A DNA stretch of 64,000 nt from NCBI RefSeq assembly GCF_022376445.1, contig NW_025955046.1, positions 1 to 64,000 on the forward strand, written 5' to 3'. This document shows positions 23,895 to 36,500 of the stretch, piece after piece. The notes below the pieces were generated by a model, which saw only the letters and a list, made by a program, of their open reading frames with translations, was not told the DNA's origin and made no database searches. This DNA is from Fomitopsis serialis (Eukaryota > Basidiomycota > Agaricomycetes > Polyporales > Fomitopsidaceae). Every line of letters begins with the position of its first letter. Within the stretch, counting starts at the first letter, position 1. Made by a program: the position numbers and the translations under genes.

Positions 23895-25113
23895 ATGTCG
23901 ACCGCTGCGAGAACAACTGACGCGTCGCGCCTCACCGACGCTTACCCGGCGGCATACAAAGATTTCTACGGCTTACCCAGCCTCCCTCCCTGTGTCTACA
24001 AGTCGGGGCGGCCATACCACGAGGGCACAGGCGCCCTGTACCTCCGTGTCGGCCTCCGTGTCGGCAACGCAGACAAGCGCACCGTCCTCCTCACCGCCGC
24101 CCACATTGTTCGTCCTCCTCCCGTTTTCGCCAATACAGGTAGGCACAGTAGCTAGGCCACCGAGGAGATCATTGCGCTCGGAGACAAAGGCTACAGGGAT
24201 GCGGTGACCAACATGCAGAGTTCCGTTCGCGACCTCTCCGAGATGATTAGTATATGGAATGATGATATTGCGGAACTGTGCGAGTGCACCAACGGTGGGG
24301 TGGAGGATGAGGAGATAGCCGAAAAGTGCCAGGAGGTGGAGGATCTGGTGAACAAGGTGAAGGCGAAGATCAAGGAGATAGACAGACTTCACAATGACAT
24401 CACCAGGTCAGGACGACCCCGGAGCAGCGCACCATCGGTTTCGTCCTCCATGTCGAACCCATCGCTGTCAGCGACGGACCCCACCAGTTCATCCGCGACT
24501 GGGTGCTGATCGAACTCTACGAGGACAAGATTGTTTGGGACTCGTTCAATAGCAATCAGGTCTATGTTGGTGCGTCATCCCATCTATTTGGGCCACAGCA
24601 TTGTCCTGCATTTTGAGCTGATAATTTGCAGGCAAATACCTCTCGCCGTATGACTATCGCGAGATCATGTTCCCCCGACCCGAGGACCATGCTGGCTACA
24701 TGTACCTGCACAATGGTCTCCTCCAAGCCAATGGGGTGGTGAAGGACAAGGAGATGCACTCGCCCCAGTACCTTGACGCCAACGGCTGCAAGTGTCTCCG
24801 CGTAGTGAAGAACAGTTTGGCCACAGGCACCACCGTGGGCCACGTCAACGGGTTGGACTCGTTCACTTGTGTCTACACCAAAGACTCGAATGGCAGTGAA
24901 CAGACAGCCATCGAGGTAGCTGTCTTGCCTTATGACAGGAAGAGGGGTGCGTTCTCTGCCCCTGGAGATTCTGGTGCCATCGTCGGCATGCTCACTGGCG
25001 GTGGCGGCAAGGCTGAAGACACCGACATCACGTACCTAACCCCGTACTGGTGGCTCGAGGAGGAGATTAAGAAGGTCTTCCCCGGCTTCTACCTTTATGA
25101 CACTTTGCAGTAA
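23895..25113 (+). pseudogene. trypsin-like serine protease with helical insert, broken
   Basis: Two exons, 23895-24569 and 24632-25113 (62-nt intron). About 385 residues if the lesions are ignored. The chymotrypsin-fold triad is visible: His in LLTAAH (residue 70), Asp in RDWVLIEL, and Ser in APGDSGAIV (about residue 339). Between His and Asp lies an unusual ~90-residue charged helical segment rich in Glu and Lys, a likely coiled coil. No signal peptide is seen, so an intracellular role is possible. Two lesions break the frame: a TAG at 24153-24155 in the same frame as the coding sequence on both sides (a CAG-to-TAG change would explain it), and a one-base loss near 24408. The substrate is unknown. 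The family looks like one found in basidiomycetes, but that is from memory of the motif layout rather than a search. Confidence 0.7.
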
Positions 25114-25793
25114 TGGCAAGCTCGCTGTGCAATGGGCTCCTCCATAAGCCTTTAATGAACATTCCCCCTTTTCTCTCGTCTCGTCTGTACAGTCCGTCTC
25201 ATCTTGTTTCCATGCTCGCTCTTCCCCCCCCCTTCCGTCATGCCGTCTATCTATTATCAGCTCGTTGTCGATGCTGACGCAGTAGCTTGCGGCCTAGGTT
25301 CGCCTTGTTCTTTTTCTTTTCTCTCCTTCCCGGCTTGACAAACACTTTGTTCTCGAATATGGTAGACCTCTTGCATAAGCCTCGTCAACTCGTCGTGTAT
25401 GTCGTGTACGGTCGGTTCGATGTTGATCAGCTCCTTGTGCGGTATCGCGTCCTGCTGCCTCCTGACCATTTCTCAGCGTGTCCCATGAAGCATGTGTCGT
25501 TGTGCTAACTTATTACTATTTACACTCCCACCCGTCGGCTCTCGCTCCTGTAATCCCCAGTGTTCCACTCGATCGTTTACGTGTTGTGTACTTTTACTTC
25601 GCAATGAACAGTGTTTATGTGTCTCTGCATGAAGTTCGTTAGCGTGATTTTACAATTATCAGTACTTCAAGTTGCCCTAGGAGCCTGAGCAACTTGTCAA
25701 CGGGCCACGTCCCAGTCTATGCTCCTCGTCGGTGTTTACCTACATGTCTCATCGGCGTTGATTATGGTCACTTGTTATTCAGTATGAGCACAT
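25114..25793. other. intergenic spacer
   Basis: Holds the 3' end of the protease-like gene and the upstream region of the P-loop gene. A 70-codon minus-strand frame at 25257-25469 has a helical, charged composition but no start context or partner exon, so I do not call it. Confidence 0.4.
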
Positions 25794-28700
25794 GTGCAAG
25801 ATGCATTCAAGGCTGGTCGCGTCGCCGCGACTCAAATTATTATAGGAGAAAGCCGCTACAGGGCGCTCGGCGAGTTTGCACTCGTCCTCCTCCTCCTGAT
25901 ACCCACCATGTTTGCGAGCTCCGAGCTCCCAGGCGAACGCGAAGTAGAAGCGTGGCTTCAGTCGCTGCCCGGAGGGCTACCTTCTTCCCCCGCCCTGCTA
26001 AGGACAGCGAAAAACATCCACCAAAGGACGCAGATATTCTTACAGTCCTGGATACCACTTCTTGCAATTGACAAGGACGGTGACTATAATGACGAGAACA
26101 TTGCACTACCGCCTACCGTACTCTGCGACGCTACGTCGGACACCTTACATAAAAGTTTGAAGCCCTTGAGGGAGGACATTGTTCAGCTCTACGAACACTG
26201 CCAGACGTCCCCGAACCTTGCTCGCTTCCTCCTCCTTGTTTGTACTGGTACGTACTTCATTGAAGGTCACGCCCCCTGAGAATTCCGGTTCTGATCTAGA
26301 TTCGCAGGATCCAATGATAAAGTACAGATGGTGACCGAGTACGTTAGACCACAAAGACTGTCCGTCGCCAACTCACAATCGTAACATGCAGCGCTGCAGC
26401 GCTGAGCAGGCCCGCGACCTGAGTGCTGCATGGCGCCAAGAGTATCGAGGCCCCGCTCTAGAGAACTTTCTGCAAGCCATGCAGTGGTACGAAGCCAACT
26501 ACGACAGCTCGATTCATCATGGTCGCACTATCGCCATTCTTCAGTCGAGTGGTTGTGGTAAATCACGTCTGGTTGACGAGCTTGCATCGAAGGTGCGGTG
26601 TACTCATCAATGAGGCCACATCGACAATTCTGCGATACTGACAACATGCCGATTAGCATCCGGTGCTCAATGTCTGCTTTCGTGCGGTTGGCCTCCTGGA
26701 GACACAATGGCATTGAAGTTCTTTGAAGATCACTCCGCCATCCCTATTGACCCGCCGCCAATACGATCAGGGCGAGCGATTTCTCGAGATCTATCACTTG
26801 TCTACTTAATCATTGTCCTCACAGGGAGAGGAGATTGCCGCCGCATTTCTTGGGGCGCTGATTGGAGAAATGGCCGATGACTTCAATATTTCACGACTCA
26901 AAGGCAAGCGATCTGGGCTAGGTATCGGCCCTCCCGGCAGCCGCAGAGCAGCCAATCGAGAGCGGTTCTTCCAGGCAGTCTATGACCGAGCAAATGCGAT
27001 GCTCCGAGTCAACGAGACATTCCTCACCCAGGAGCGCGATTGGGTCAGTATGTTCATTCCGCCTTCACGCTGGCACAAAATGGGCTTCAATTACAAGGTG
27101 TCCAGCGATGTACCGAAGGACAGAAGCGTCGAGTGGCATCAGGCACTGTTCGAGAGGTTCTGTCGGCCAGCGTCCAATCATCTAAGCAACCAGCTAGCCT
27201 CCCTGGGAGAGCGCAAGTTCTTCCTCGCGTTGGACGAGTGCACCGCCCTTGGATCGGCTGGGAATTCCAGAGGGGCTCCGAGTCCTCTTCCTCGCAGCTC
27301 GCTGGTCGCATTTCAGCGAATTCTGAAGGCTGCCGAGATTTTGGAGTGGCCGGTCTGCTTCTGGTTCCTCCTTCTCGACACAAACCCCTCTGTGATTATG
27401 CCGCATCCATCTAGTGACGTCTCTTTCTCTCGCCGTGCATCGGATCTCAAGCCTCTTCCTCCTTTCGTCTACCTGGGCTTCAACCAGCTCATCGATCGCA
27501 TGACAAGGGAGAAGGCCGCCGACTCGTTGGTTCTCGGCAACTTGAAGTATTCTGGCCGTCCGGTATGTGTTGATCGTGCTTCTATGTAGCTGGTGTTCAA
27601 TATCGGCGGCTTTTCAGTTGTGGGCAACAATGCCGGCATACGTCGCGCTGGCCTGTGCGAAGCAAAAGCTCTTCGCGTCGCAGCAATTTGTCGCCAGCAC
27701 GCCACTGCAAGTGCTGGCGGCTTTCGCTTCCCGAGCTTGCCTCGAGCTTAGCGGAAACGAGGCCGCGAATCGTATGGCCGCCCGCGCCGTCAGCCATCAC
27801 ATGCGCATACTCGTCTCAGTCGTCAAAGACACCCTGATCACAGCGGTCCCCGCTGAGCCTATACTTGCCATCGCATTCGCCGATGCCCTTAACCGGTCGG
27901 AGGATACCTACGGTGACGCCCTCGAGACTCTGATGCACCAGTTGGAACACCAGACCCTCGCACTGGGAGACACAGGAGAGCTCTGCAGCCGTCTCCTTCT
28001 GCTTCTTGCTCGTGACCGAGCCACTCTCCGAGTTCACAAGCGATTTGTCAGTGACGATATGTCGAGGATGCAGATCTTCGCCCTCGAGCTTCACGAGCTA
28101 CTGGGAGAGCTACTCGGCGAAAACTTTGGGTTCGAGGAGCAAAAGGAGCTGGCGAAGCGGCTTCTTGCGTTCTGCAAGGGCAAGTGGGTCAACTTTTACC
28201 AGTTCGTCAAGTTCGAGAAGGACGTCACGGAGCTCGATGCAGAGGACCTCGAGCACGCCTGGTTCATCGGTGCTGCCATCCAATGCCGTCGCAATCAGGC
28301 CGTCATCGACGGCGGGATTGTCGCCTATGCTGGCTCCCTCTACGAGCCGTTCGAGCGCCGCAACCTGATCTTCATCCCGTACCAAATCAAAGGAAAGACA
28401 GCGAGAACTGAAAGCAAGGTCGGTCTTGGTCTGACCGCCCCGCCGATTATTCACCCAAAACACGACGGCTCCGGGATCGAACGCGTCAAACCTCAGACGA
28501 TCGTCCTCCTCATGGATCTCAAGTCCAGTTCAGCGTTCGAAGAGACGGGGCGGATGACGCGGCGGGAGTTGCGTGCGGCCGAGCGAGCTACGCGATGGGC
28601 GGGGTACGCGGATCCCGCGATGGGCGAGGAGGAGCCTCAGAACTTCTTCCTTAACATCCGGGGGTGCTCGTCGACGGTGTATCCCGTGCTAGAGCCATTT

Positions 28701-28814
28701 GCCCACACGTTCCAGTCAATTCTCAGCCATGACCCCGACAGTCAACTTCCAGCACCGCTGAAGGCCATGGAAATCGCGACAGTGGAGGCGATGTTCCCGT
28801 TGACAAGGATGTAA
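25794..28814 (+). CDS. P-loop NTPase family protein of basidiomycete type
   Basis: The coding trail runs over a leading piece (25794-26250), a piece from 26386 to about 26596, one from 26657 to about 26790, one from 26825 to 27562 and a long last exon 27618-28814. Only the last intron (27563-27617, GTATGT...TTTCAG) and the one at 26597-26656 are certain. The Walker A motif is ILQSSGCGKSRLVDEL near 26545, and FFLALDECTAL near 27222 fits Walker B, so ATP or GTP binding is likely. The last exon encodes ~399 residues with GKWVNFYQFVKF and a tail with VLLMDLKSSSAF, AGYADPA and FFLNIRGCSS. I recall this architecture as recurrent in Agaricomycetes but know no function. A one-base loss near 26691 shifts the frame between CFRAVG and PPGDT. 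The donor before 26825 is not resolved, and the first piece might belong to a separate gene. Confidence 0.6.
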
Positions 28815-29156
28815 CACGCTGACAACACCGCTGCAAGGAAGGGCACGGAAGAAGTTCATTAGTCGCAAAGGAACTTCTGGAGCAACCTGGGGTCGGGAAG
28901 AAAGCTGAAAGAATCCCCGCGTACTAGTAACGTCCGAACGTAAGAACTTGTTCGGTCATAGAATACAACTCAGTCCTATGTATTGAGACGAATACATTAT
29001 GATAGTAACAATCTGATAATAGCCGAAGATAACAAAAGTTGTATTGAGTTTAGACTTCGCTACAAACCTTCAATTCCTCTTCCTCTTCCTCCCAACTTCC
29101 TCCCCTTACCAACTTCGGGGGTTCGTTTCTGTCTCTCATCATCCCCTTCATCGAAC
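28815..29156. other. intergenic spacer
   Basis: About 340 bases between the P-loop gene and DCP1, both rightward. No feature besides expected 3' UTR and promoter. Confidence 0.4.
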
Positions 29157-31565
29157 ATGGCACCTCGTCGGCATCGTTCGACCTCGAACGCGTACGCAGA
29201 TGACACTCAACGGGCACCATCGCCCGCTACACAACTACAGGCCCAGCGTCAGCTAGGCCTCACTCCTGCGATCTACGAGAACAACCTCAAAGTTCTCCGA
29301 CGTCGCGAGCCTTCCATTGTGTCGATATTTGACCAATTCAGTCATGTCTGCGTGTACCACTATCATGCGAACAAGTGGGAGAAACAAGGTTACGAGGGAA
29401 GCATGTTTCTCTTCGAAAAGTGTGTCGTGCTCTCGTCCGTAGTCCGGGCACGTCGTAATCGACTCACTTCAGACAGACCTACCCACCCTACGGGTTCTTC
29501 ATTCTAAACCGCGTGGGCACGGACGATTACATTCGCCCCATATATCCTGAGGACGATGTGGGAATTGTCGGCGACTACCTCGCGTTCCGCTATTACCCCA
29601 AGTTCACCCAGGTGCGGCTTGCGATGAACTTGCCGTACCCCGTCCCACCGGAGCACCGCGCGACGCTAGATGCTGTGCTGCTCAACCAGCTGACCCCGGA
29701 GGAAGTGGCTGTCTCCCGCGAGGAGAGTGCGTCGACAACCAAAAAGGAGTGGAAGGGGACATCTGTGACGATCGGATTGTGGATGTTCGCTACTGACGCG
29801 AGGGAGCCTCTCAAAGATGTCATGATGCGGTGCGTCTGGTAAACCAACGAACTATAGCCCCACTGACGGTGTCGCAGACTGCACTCTTACATCAAGGCAG
29901 GGAAGGTCTACCCCGAAGAGTTCAGGTATGGTCCGGGCCGCCCGCCGCCTCCGAACCCCCACCTTCGCACAGCGAGTCGCGCGTCCGTGTCCAGTCAGAG
30001 CGCCGATGGGCAGGCCAACGGTGGTGTGGCATCTAGTAGCATTCCCAACGGACCTGGTTCGGAGCTCGACAAGTTGTTCGCCAAGCTCTTACCTAGTGCG
30101 TCGTCGACGCCGGCGCCTGAGGCACCAGTGCAGTCGACGTTGAAAAAAATGTCTGTGCAAGACCTATTCTCTGCATTGGGAGGCCCCCAACTGTCGCAAC
30201 CTACACCTCCACCCGAGCCAGCCCCATCCGCCCCTACGCCCAACCGGGGCCTCGCATTGCTTGACTCCATCTTCGCCTCTGCGACACCCGGGCAGCCCTC
30301 CACGCAGTCGATGCCTGGATCCAGCCACACTCCCCAGGCGCTCCCGATGGCCCACCCGAGCTCTCTGCCACCCCATCCCGAGGACATCCAGATTGTCTCG
30401 CCGAAGCCGACGTCGAGTACACTCCCGCAGATCCTCAACCAGGACGTCATTTCATCCCTGCTCGGCCTCGACTCAAGCTCGCGCGCGTCGTCCGCGGCAC
30501 CGAGCTCGGCGGGATCGCGACGCTCGCGCTCGAACCGGTACGAGGGCGACACGGAGTACAGCGAGGGAGAGATAGCGTCGGTGTCAGACTACTCCGCGAC
30601 GAGCACGGCGCTCGACGTGGATGCGGACCCGGCCATCCTAGCTGCGGGCTCGTCGTCGGGCATGCCTCTGTTCGCTATCCAGCACTCTGAAACAACGACG
30701 ACAACGACGACCTCCCTTAGCGTCCAGGGAGACGTCACGCCCCGACAGACGGTGCGAGGCATCGGCCCTTTCTCACCTCCACTGCAACCGCAGAGGTCTG
30801 CATCCCGCGCGAGTACCCAACACCTCGCACCTTCGTCAGTTGGGCCCGGCCGGCCGGTCACAGCTAACGGGCATACCAACGGGCTCACGCAGTCGGACTC
30901 ATCGTCGACCGTCACTGCCGGCCCACAGCAACGCGAGCTCGTGCCATTCGAGGCCGACTCGGAGCTCTGGCCGTACCCCCGTGCTCCACTTGACGATCGC
31001 TCGCAGGAGGACATCGTCGAGCTTGACTTCACGGACACGCGCGCGCTGAGCGATCCCGCGATGTTCTCGAGCCGGCTGAAGGAGAAGCAGAGCCAGGGCG
31101 GAGGGAAGAAGAAAAAGACGCGGCAGGAACGCGCAGCGGAACGGGAGAAGAAGCGCGAGGAGATCGAGCGTGGGTGGGACGACCCTGTCAAGGGGGAAGT
31201 CACGGCGGGGTTGAGGCCACCATCGACGGCCCCAGGGCCGAGTGAGACGGCCAAGGGGAAGCGGAAGGAAAGGGTCAATGGCGCAGCGAAAGCCGCCCCG
31301 ATCACGAATGGCCATGTATCGGACGAGGTCACCGCGGGTGGAGTGCGGGTTAAGGCTGCGCGGGACGCGGTCATCGCGGCTGCATCCACACGTCCAAAAG
31401 AACTGAGCAAAGAGCTCCCGAAGAACGAGTTCGTACGGGATCTGCTCACCCTTATTCATGTGAGTGCCGTCTGTTATCTTGTATGTTCGTAGCATCTGAC
31501 CCTTCCTTCAGACAGACAAAGCTTTCGTAGACAGGCTCTATGAGGACTATCTCCGTCACGCGTAA
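29157..31565 (+). CDS. DCP1: mRNA-decapping enzyme subunit 1 (Dcp1)
   Basis: Four exons, 29157-29419, 29473-29829, 29878-31459 and 31512-31565, with introns of 53, 48 and 52 nt; 751 residues. Dcp1 activates Dcp2 for removal of the 5' cap during cytoplasmic mRNA decay in P bodies. The EVH1-like Dcp1 domain occupies about residues 38-215: NLKVLRRREPSIVSIFDQFS, then VYHYHANKWEK, GFFILNRVG, DYLAFRY, and the closing IGLWMF with LHSYIKAG. The remaining ~500 residues are Ser/Pro-rich and disordered, with a basic KKKKTRQERAAEREKKREE helix. The last exon adds a short conserved helical end (DKAFVDRLYEDYLR). The protein is about three times longer than yeast Dcp1, typical of basidiomycete versions. The gene is intact. 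Confidence 0.95.
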
Positions 31566-32191
31566 TGGCGTACGCACAGTGATATCAGTACGACCTATCA
31601 CGCATTCATGAACCCACATCTAGACCGTCTTGCACGCACGCAAATCATTGCATCTCAAGCTCTCACTCCTCAGTACCTCGCTCGCCCATGTAGTCGCACC
31701 GTTTGTCGATTTTTGTATCATAGGATGTCTAGCTTGTCGGTTTCGTTGGTTGCGTACTGGCCCACACTCTGTTGTACCTTCTTAGCAGTTCATTGCCACC
31801 CACAGTCTAGTACATACGCACATCTGTGCACGTAACGGGCGGGAAGCGGTGTATTCCTGTGACGGCATATGATGATATGGAGTCACACCACTCTGAAGCT
31901 GTCGCCCTTGGGCCCTATGATCTCCGTCACTTCTGCTTGCGCTATGTACAGCTATCCAGGGCTGTTGAGACGGACTTGCTGCCAAGGCACGCAAACCGGC
32001 AGATGCAGATATCGTCGTACACATAGAGAAGGATTGTTATGCTCATAATAATCTGCGTAAGTAGATGTAAGTCTAGCTCACAGATACAATATAGTGCCTA
32101 CTTACGTACGTTTGGCGAAAATAAGCGTTACATAATTATTTACCTTTCTCACTCACCACTTGCTGGCGCTCCTGGCACACTCCGCACGGTC
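31566..32191. other. intergenic spacer
   Basis: About 620 bases between DCP1 and the next rightward gene. No open frame with coding character and no repeat seen. Confidence 0.4.
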
Positions 32192-32877
32192 ATGTCGCTG
32201 GCTGCATTGAACCCTTGGTCCCAGAACGCGACCCGGGAAGCCAGGCGACTCGTCCTCTCCGTCCTGCGCTCCCAGAAGGAACCCTTAGGTGCCCATGACC
32301 TCTACAAGCTTGTCGTAGAGCACGAAGCCGAGAAATCGGGCGTTTCGCCTTCGAAAGAGGACCGACAAACCCTTCCGACTTCTGGCAACCCACCCGAGCC
32401 TCCACATCCGAACCATACCATCAGATCTATGAAGTGCGTTTCTCATGGACTCGGAACGTGTTGAAGTAATGAGTAATGTGGGTGCGTAGGTACCTGAGGA
32501 GTCAAGTTCTCCCCGACCTCATGCGCACGAAGGATGTCCGGCGCGTCTACATGCAGAAAGAGCTCACACCCGCGGAAATCGAGCAGCGCAAGCGGACAGC
32601 AAAGGGTCCACGAAAACAGAGCATCGTCGCGTCGACCACGCAAGGTGTCTGGCGATTCGAATTTCGCAACAGGCCTGTGCTGCAGAAGCCGAAGGAGCAG
32701 GAGATTTTTGGCGCGGACGTGGGTGTAGGTGCGGACTGGTCGCATCTGAATAAGAGGAGGCAGAGGTCGAGGGTGTTGTCGGTGGTGAGGGATGCGAGGT
32801 GGCTAAGAAAGCTGGATAAGGCCCGTGAAGAGGCTCTGCAGCAGTCTGGGGAGAACGTGGCTGGTGCTGCACCATAG
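32192..32877 (+). CDS. conserved fungal protein of unknown function
   Basis: Two exons, 32192-32433 and 32490-32877, joined by a 56-nt intron (GTGCGT...GCGTAG) in exact frame; 209 residues. The N-terminal part is helical (EARRLVLSVLRSQKEPLGAH then DLYKLVVEHE), followed by a Pro-rich linker with an HTIRSMKYL block created by the splice. The C-terminal part is basic, with VLPDLMRTKDVRRVYM, a Gly/Ala linker and a final Arg-rich helix (LNKRRQRSRVLSVVRDARWL). The small size and positive charge would suit a ribosomal or mitochondrial protein, but this is inference and I see no clear presequence. The clean splice and the uninterrupted frame support a real gene. Confidence 0.7.
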
Positions 32878-33597
32878 TGCTGCGTGTTCTGTATGTGTCT
32901 CGTCGTCATTTCTTCCCAATTAACGTCCATCGGCGTGTGGTACATTGCGGGGACCATATTGCTCGTTGTTCTGTGTCCTTCTGCTCCCTCTTGCCAGCAT
33001 CCCTTGGCAATCGCCTTGATACACTGTTGTCCTGCCAATTGCAAGTGCGCCTTGAAGCTGAGTACCCTCGCAATACCTCATGGCCACTGTCCGCTGTGCA
33101 CTACCCTTGCTTGATGGTCGTGCAATGTGACATGCTCTCTTGGGGCCCAAGGTAGGCCACTTCGCAGTGTGCTTCCTCGTAACCACTTATAATAAAGTTA
33201 CCACGGAGCAAACATCGTGTATGATTGCCTGACGAGTCCGTGTTGGGCAGGCCTGCTGCAAATCTCGGCAACGACAGATGAGTGAGGAACCGCAATACCA
33301 CCGAGTATCGCTGAAGCTTAGTGCTCGAGAGCAGTTCTTGTCGGAACTTCCGTCACGCCGACCCCGCCCTTCAAGCTTCAAGATTCAACACTGGGGACAT
33401 GCCGGTCATCTACGGTCATCTACCTTGCTCTGCCGCCTCTGATCTCTTCACCAAACAGTTGTACTGGTCCGCATCTTGTTGTATTTCCAGTGCTATCACT
33501 GACTCGATGAATGACTGTCAAAACAGTCACAGCAGACGTTCAGTCGAATACATGACGCATGAAGGAAGCGGCTCAATTCCGCGACTGCGCCTACAAA
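32878..33597. other. intergenic, between convergent genes
   Basis: About 720 bases between the stop of the conserved unknown gene (+) and the stop of the amidohydrolase (-). Two 3' UTRs are expected; no gene or repeat is visible. Confidence 0.4.
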
Positions 33598-36500
33598 TCA
33601 GAATACGTCTACGGACCCTCTCCGGAACGATATCACTGCCGCAACCTTGCCCTCGAAACTGAGCAGGTCCCCATACTTTACAGCCACCAGATCACCGTAG
33701 CCACTCTCGTACGTCTGGAGGCCGAACAACTTCTCCACGTTGAATGAAGCAAGCGCAAGGCGGAGGCTTTGTCCACGACATCGGGAGCCTCTAGATATGC
33801 CTGCGAAGCGTCGAATACGTGAACATAAGTTTCAGTCATGTGTGACGGGCAGCTCACCCATGCAGCGTCGAAGCGCAGGTTTCTAACAGCCCATGTATAC
33901 ATGGCGTCCTCGTTGGACACGCCCTGAGGACCGAGTGCTACTGTGACGTTGTGCCTCAGCAGGGTCGCGATTGTGCTATCCGCAGAGGCTGGGGGTCCTG
34001 GGAGGCTACGAGGTGCTGTTTTAGGCGACAGATCAAATAGTGAATGCATACTGACTAGCGTCTGAAGTCCCATTGTAAGGGCTATGGATCAAGCGCGCCG
34101 AGTGAGCACTGAGGATCGTCACTGAATGGACCAGACTCACGTATGGCCTAGGTGGCTTTAGGATGACGCCGACGGAGGCTTCACCGAGCTCCTTGGCAAG
34201 CAGATGGGACTCGGCACCCCCGGAAATGATCACCTTCAAGGGGACTCCTGTCTCGACTTCCACTTCTTCCTTCAACTGGATTACCGTAGCGATGATATCT
34301 GCACTGTTAGCTTCCACTACCAGGGGAAGCGTGCCCTGTCTTGTAGTTGAGCCAGGACATCCGTTTCCGAAACGGTGGAAGTACTCGCGTTGGTCACGAG
34401 TCGGAAGTACTTCGCCGCCTCACCCGTCGGGTGCGACAACAAGTGTCTGAGCGTCGCAACCTGCGTGCTCACGCTTGGAATGCCTTCAGTAGCCAGTTGA
34501 CATGCACGGCAGTGACATCTTGCACGATAGCGCCCTTCTGCAGCTTGTGCGGGGACCCGAGGGAGAAGGCAGCGCTCAGACCACCCAAGAAGGACGAGTG
34601 GATAGGTGCGCTGATCGCCACAGTAACGCCGTGACGGTAAGCCAGTCTGTGGTTGTCGGACGCATCAATATAGCACCCTGGCGAGGCATTTGCACTCACA
34701 AAGCATCGCGCGAGGCGAATTGAAGCCCGTCGACAGTCCTAGGCATGTATCCTATTCCACCAGCGATGGTAGGAACATCCACATTGAGGGGGTCGTACAC
34801 CTCCCCATCTGTTGTGGACACCTCCATGGCAATCTCCTGCAGCCCGATGCTGGAGCCCACAGATATGAGCCCCGGCTGTAGCGTACCACCTTGCAGGTCT
34901 ACGTGCACGTTCCACCATTGGGAGCATATGAAGAGCAGTCATGCAATGAACCAGAACAGATGATCTTTCCCGCGTGCACGACGACGGTACCCGTTGTGCC
35001 CTCTGTGGTAGCAAGCAAGTCGACCAATCCTGAGGTCCCTGTGCCTCTGATCCAGGCACTCGTCACATTGCTGAAAATTACGACGCCCTTAGTTGACGCT
35101 GCAGGCTCAAGCGGGGGCAAGCCGTCGTATTCGAGTGTTCTCTCGGCCTCTTCATCCCAGTTCGGGGTGTGTGGAATTTGCTGAGAAGATGCAGGCTTGA
35201 CTGCGGGGTAAGACGGGTTGATCTGAGGGATGCCGTCAATGATGACTTGAGCAGGAGCAGTGCCGAGCGAGAGCGGGTGGCTATCCCATATGACGACGTC
35301 TAAGGGTACTCATGAATGTGTGATACGGACCAGGGCTTCATCAGTACATACCTGCATCGTATCCTATGCAAAGCTCGCATCAGCGGTTGTTCGGCAACGT
35401 AAGAGCGATGCAACCACTGACCCTCCTTCAGGAAACCAATGCGGTGGTCCAACCCGAGCGTCCTGGCGGGCGTTGAGGTGACAGACGCCAGAGCGATGTT
35501 CTCCGGGAGGCCATAGTAATGTGCGTACCCAGCTTCGTTCACTAGGAACCTCGACTGAATAGCTGGGTGGTCCGACTATGGCAGATCGATCCGGATGAGT
35601 AACTACTACAGACAACGAGACAACTCTAGGGCGTACCTTCATGATGACGGGTATGCCATTGTCTGCCAGAATCCGTGGCGCGAATTCCGAGTGCCTGTAA
35701 GCCTCGCGCTTGTACCTCGAGAACGCGGAAAACATGGCTATGGCAGGTGTACGACCTACTCAAGGTCAGTCGTTCACGCCACGCACGACTGCCATCATGA
35801 TCATACCATAGGCACTCTTCAGTAGCTCCGGCACAAGATACGCTTCGTGAGCATGGTGGAATGCCGCGACTTCGAACTTGAACTCGTTCGACAACTACGG
35901 TGCTGCGTCAGTATGATCTGCAGTGACCCGCTGGTCCCGATTCTGCTTGCCCTGACGAAGTCATCGAAGTCGACCGCCTCGTAGCAATGCGTGTTGACCT
36001 GATACTAGTATGAGCACGACATATGACACCTTGAGCATCTGGAACCCTCACCTTGACGCGGCCTCGCAGCACGTCAACAAGCGCTTCCCATTGCAGGTCT
36101 TCAGGGAAGGCCTGCCCCGCGACTGTTTTCCAATCGCCGGCTGTAGCTTTCGCACAGTAGCTATCTTGGGCAACTTTGATCTGGCGAGCGTGGTTGTACC
36201 TAAGGAATCCATCAGTCTAACTGGCCCAATAATGTGACACGTCACGTACGCTGAACGGAACGCCCAAGCGGTGTCCATGCGAGTCCCTGCGTAGACACGA
36301 GCTGATGGGAGAACACGTTGGTATGCACCGTAGCCAGCCATGTACGTATGTGTCACCACATACATGGGTTCTCGCCGCAAGCATGTCTGCGACATGTTAG
36401 TTCTGGCTTTTCGTGAAATCGAATATCGTGAGGCGCACTTCATGTATCGCCAACGCGGTGAAACCGATGGATCCACGTTAGTTCCGTTCAGACTGTACGG

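Noticed and set aside
25257..25469. 70-codon charged minus-strand frame
   Set aside because: Helical composition only; no splice partner and no conserved pattern visible.
30589..31449. 286-codon minus-strand frame inside DCP1
   Set aside because: Antisense of a Ser/Pro-rich coding exon.
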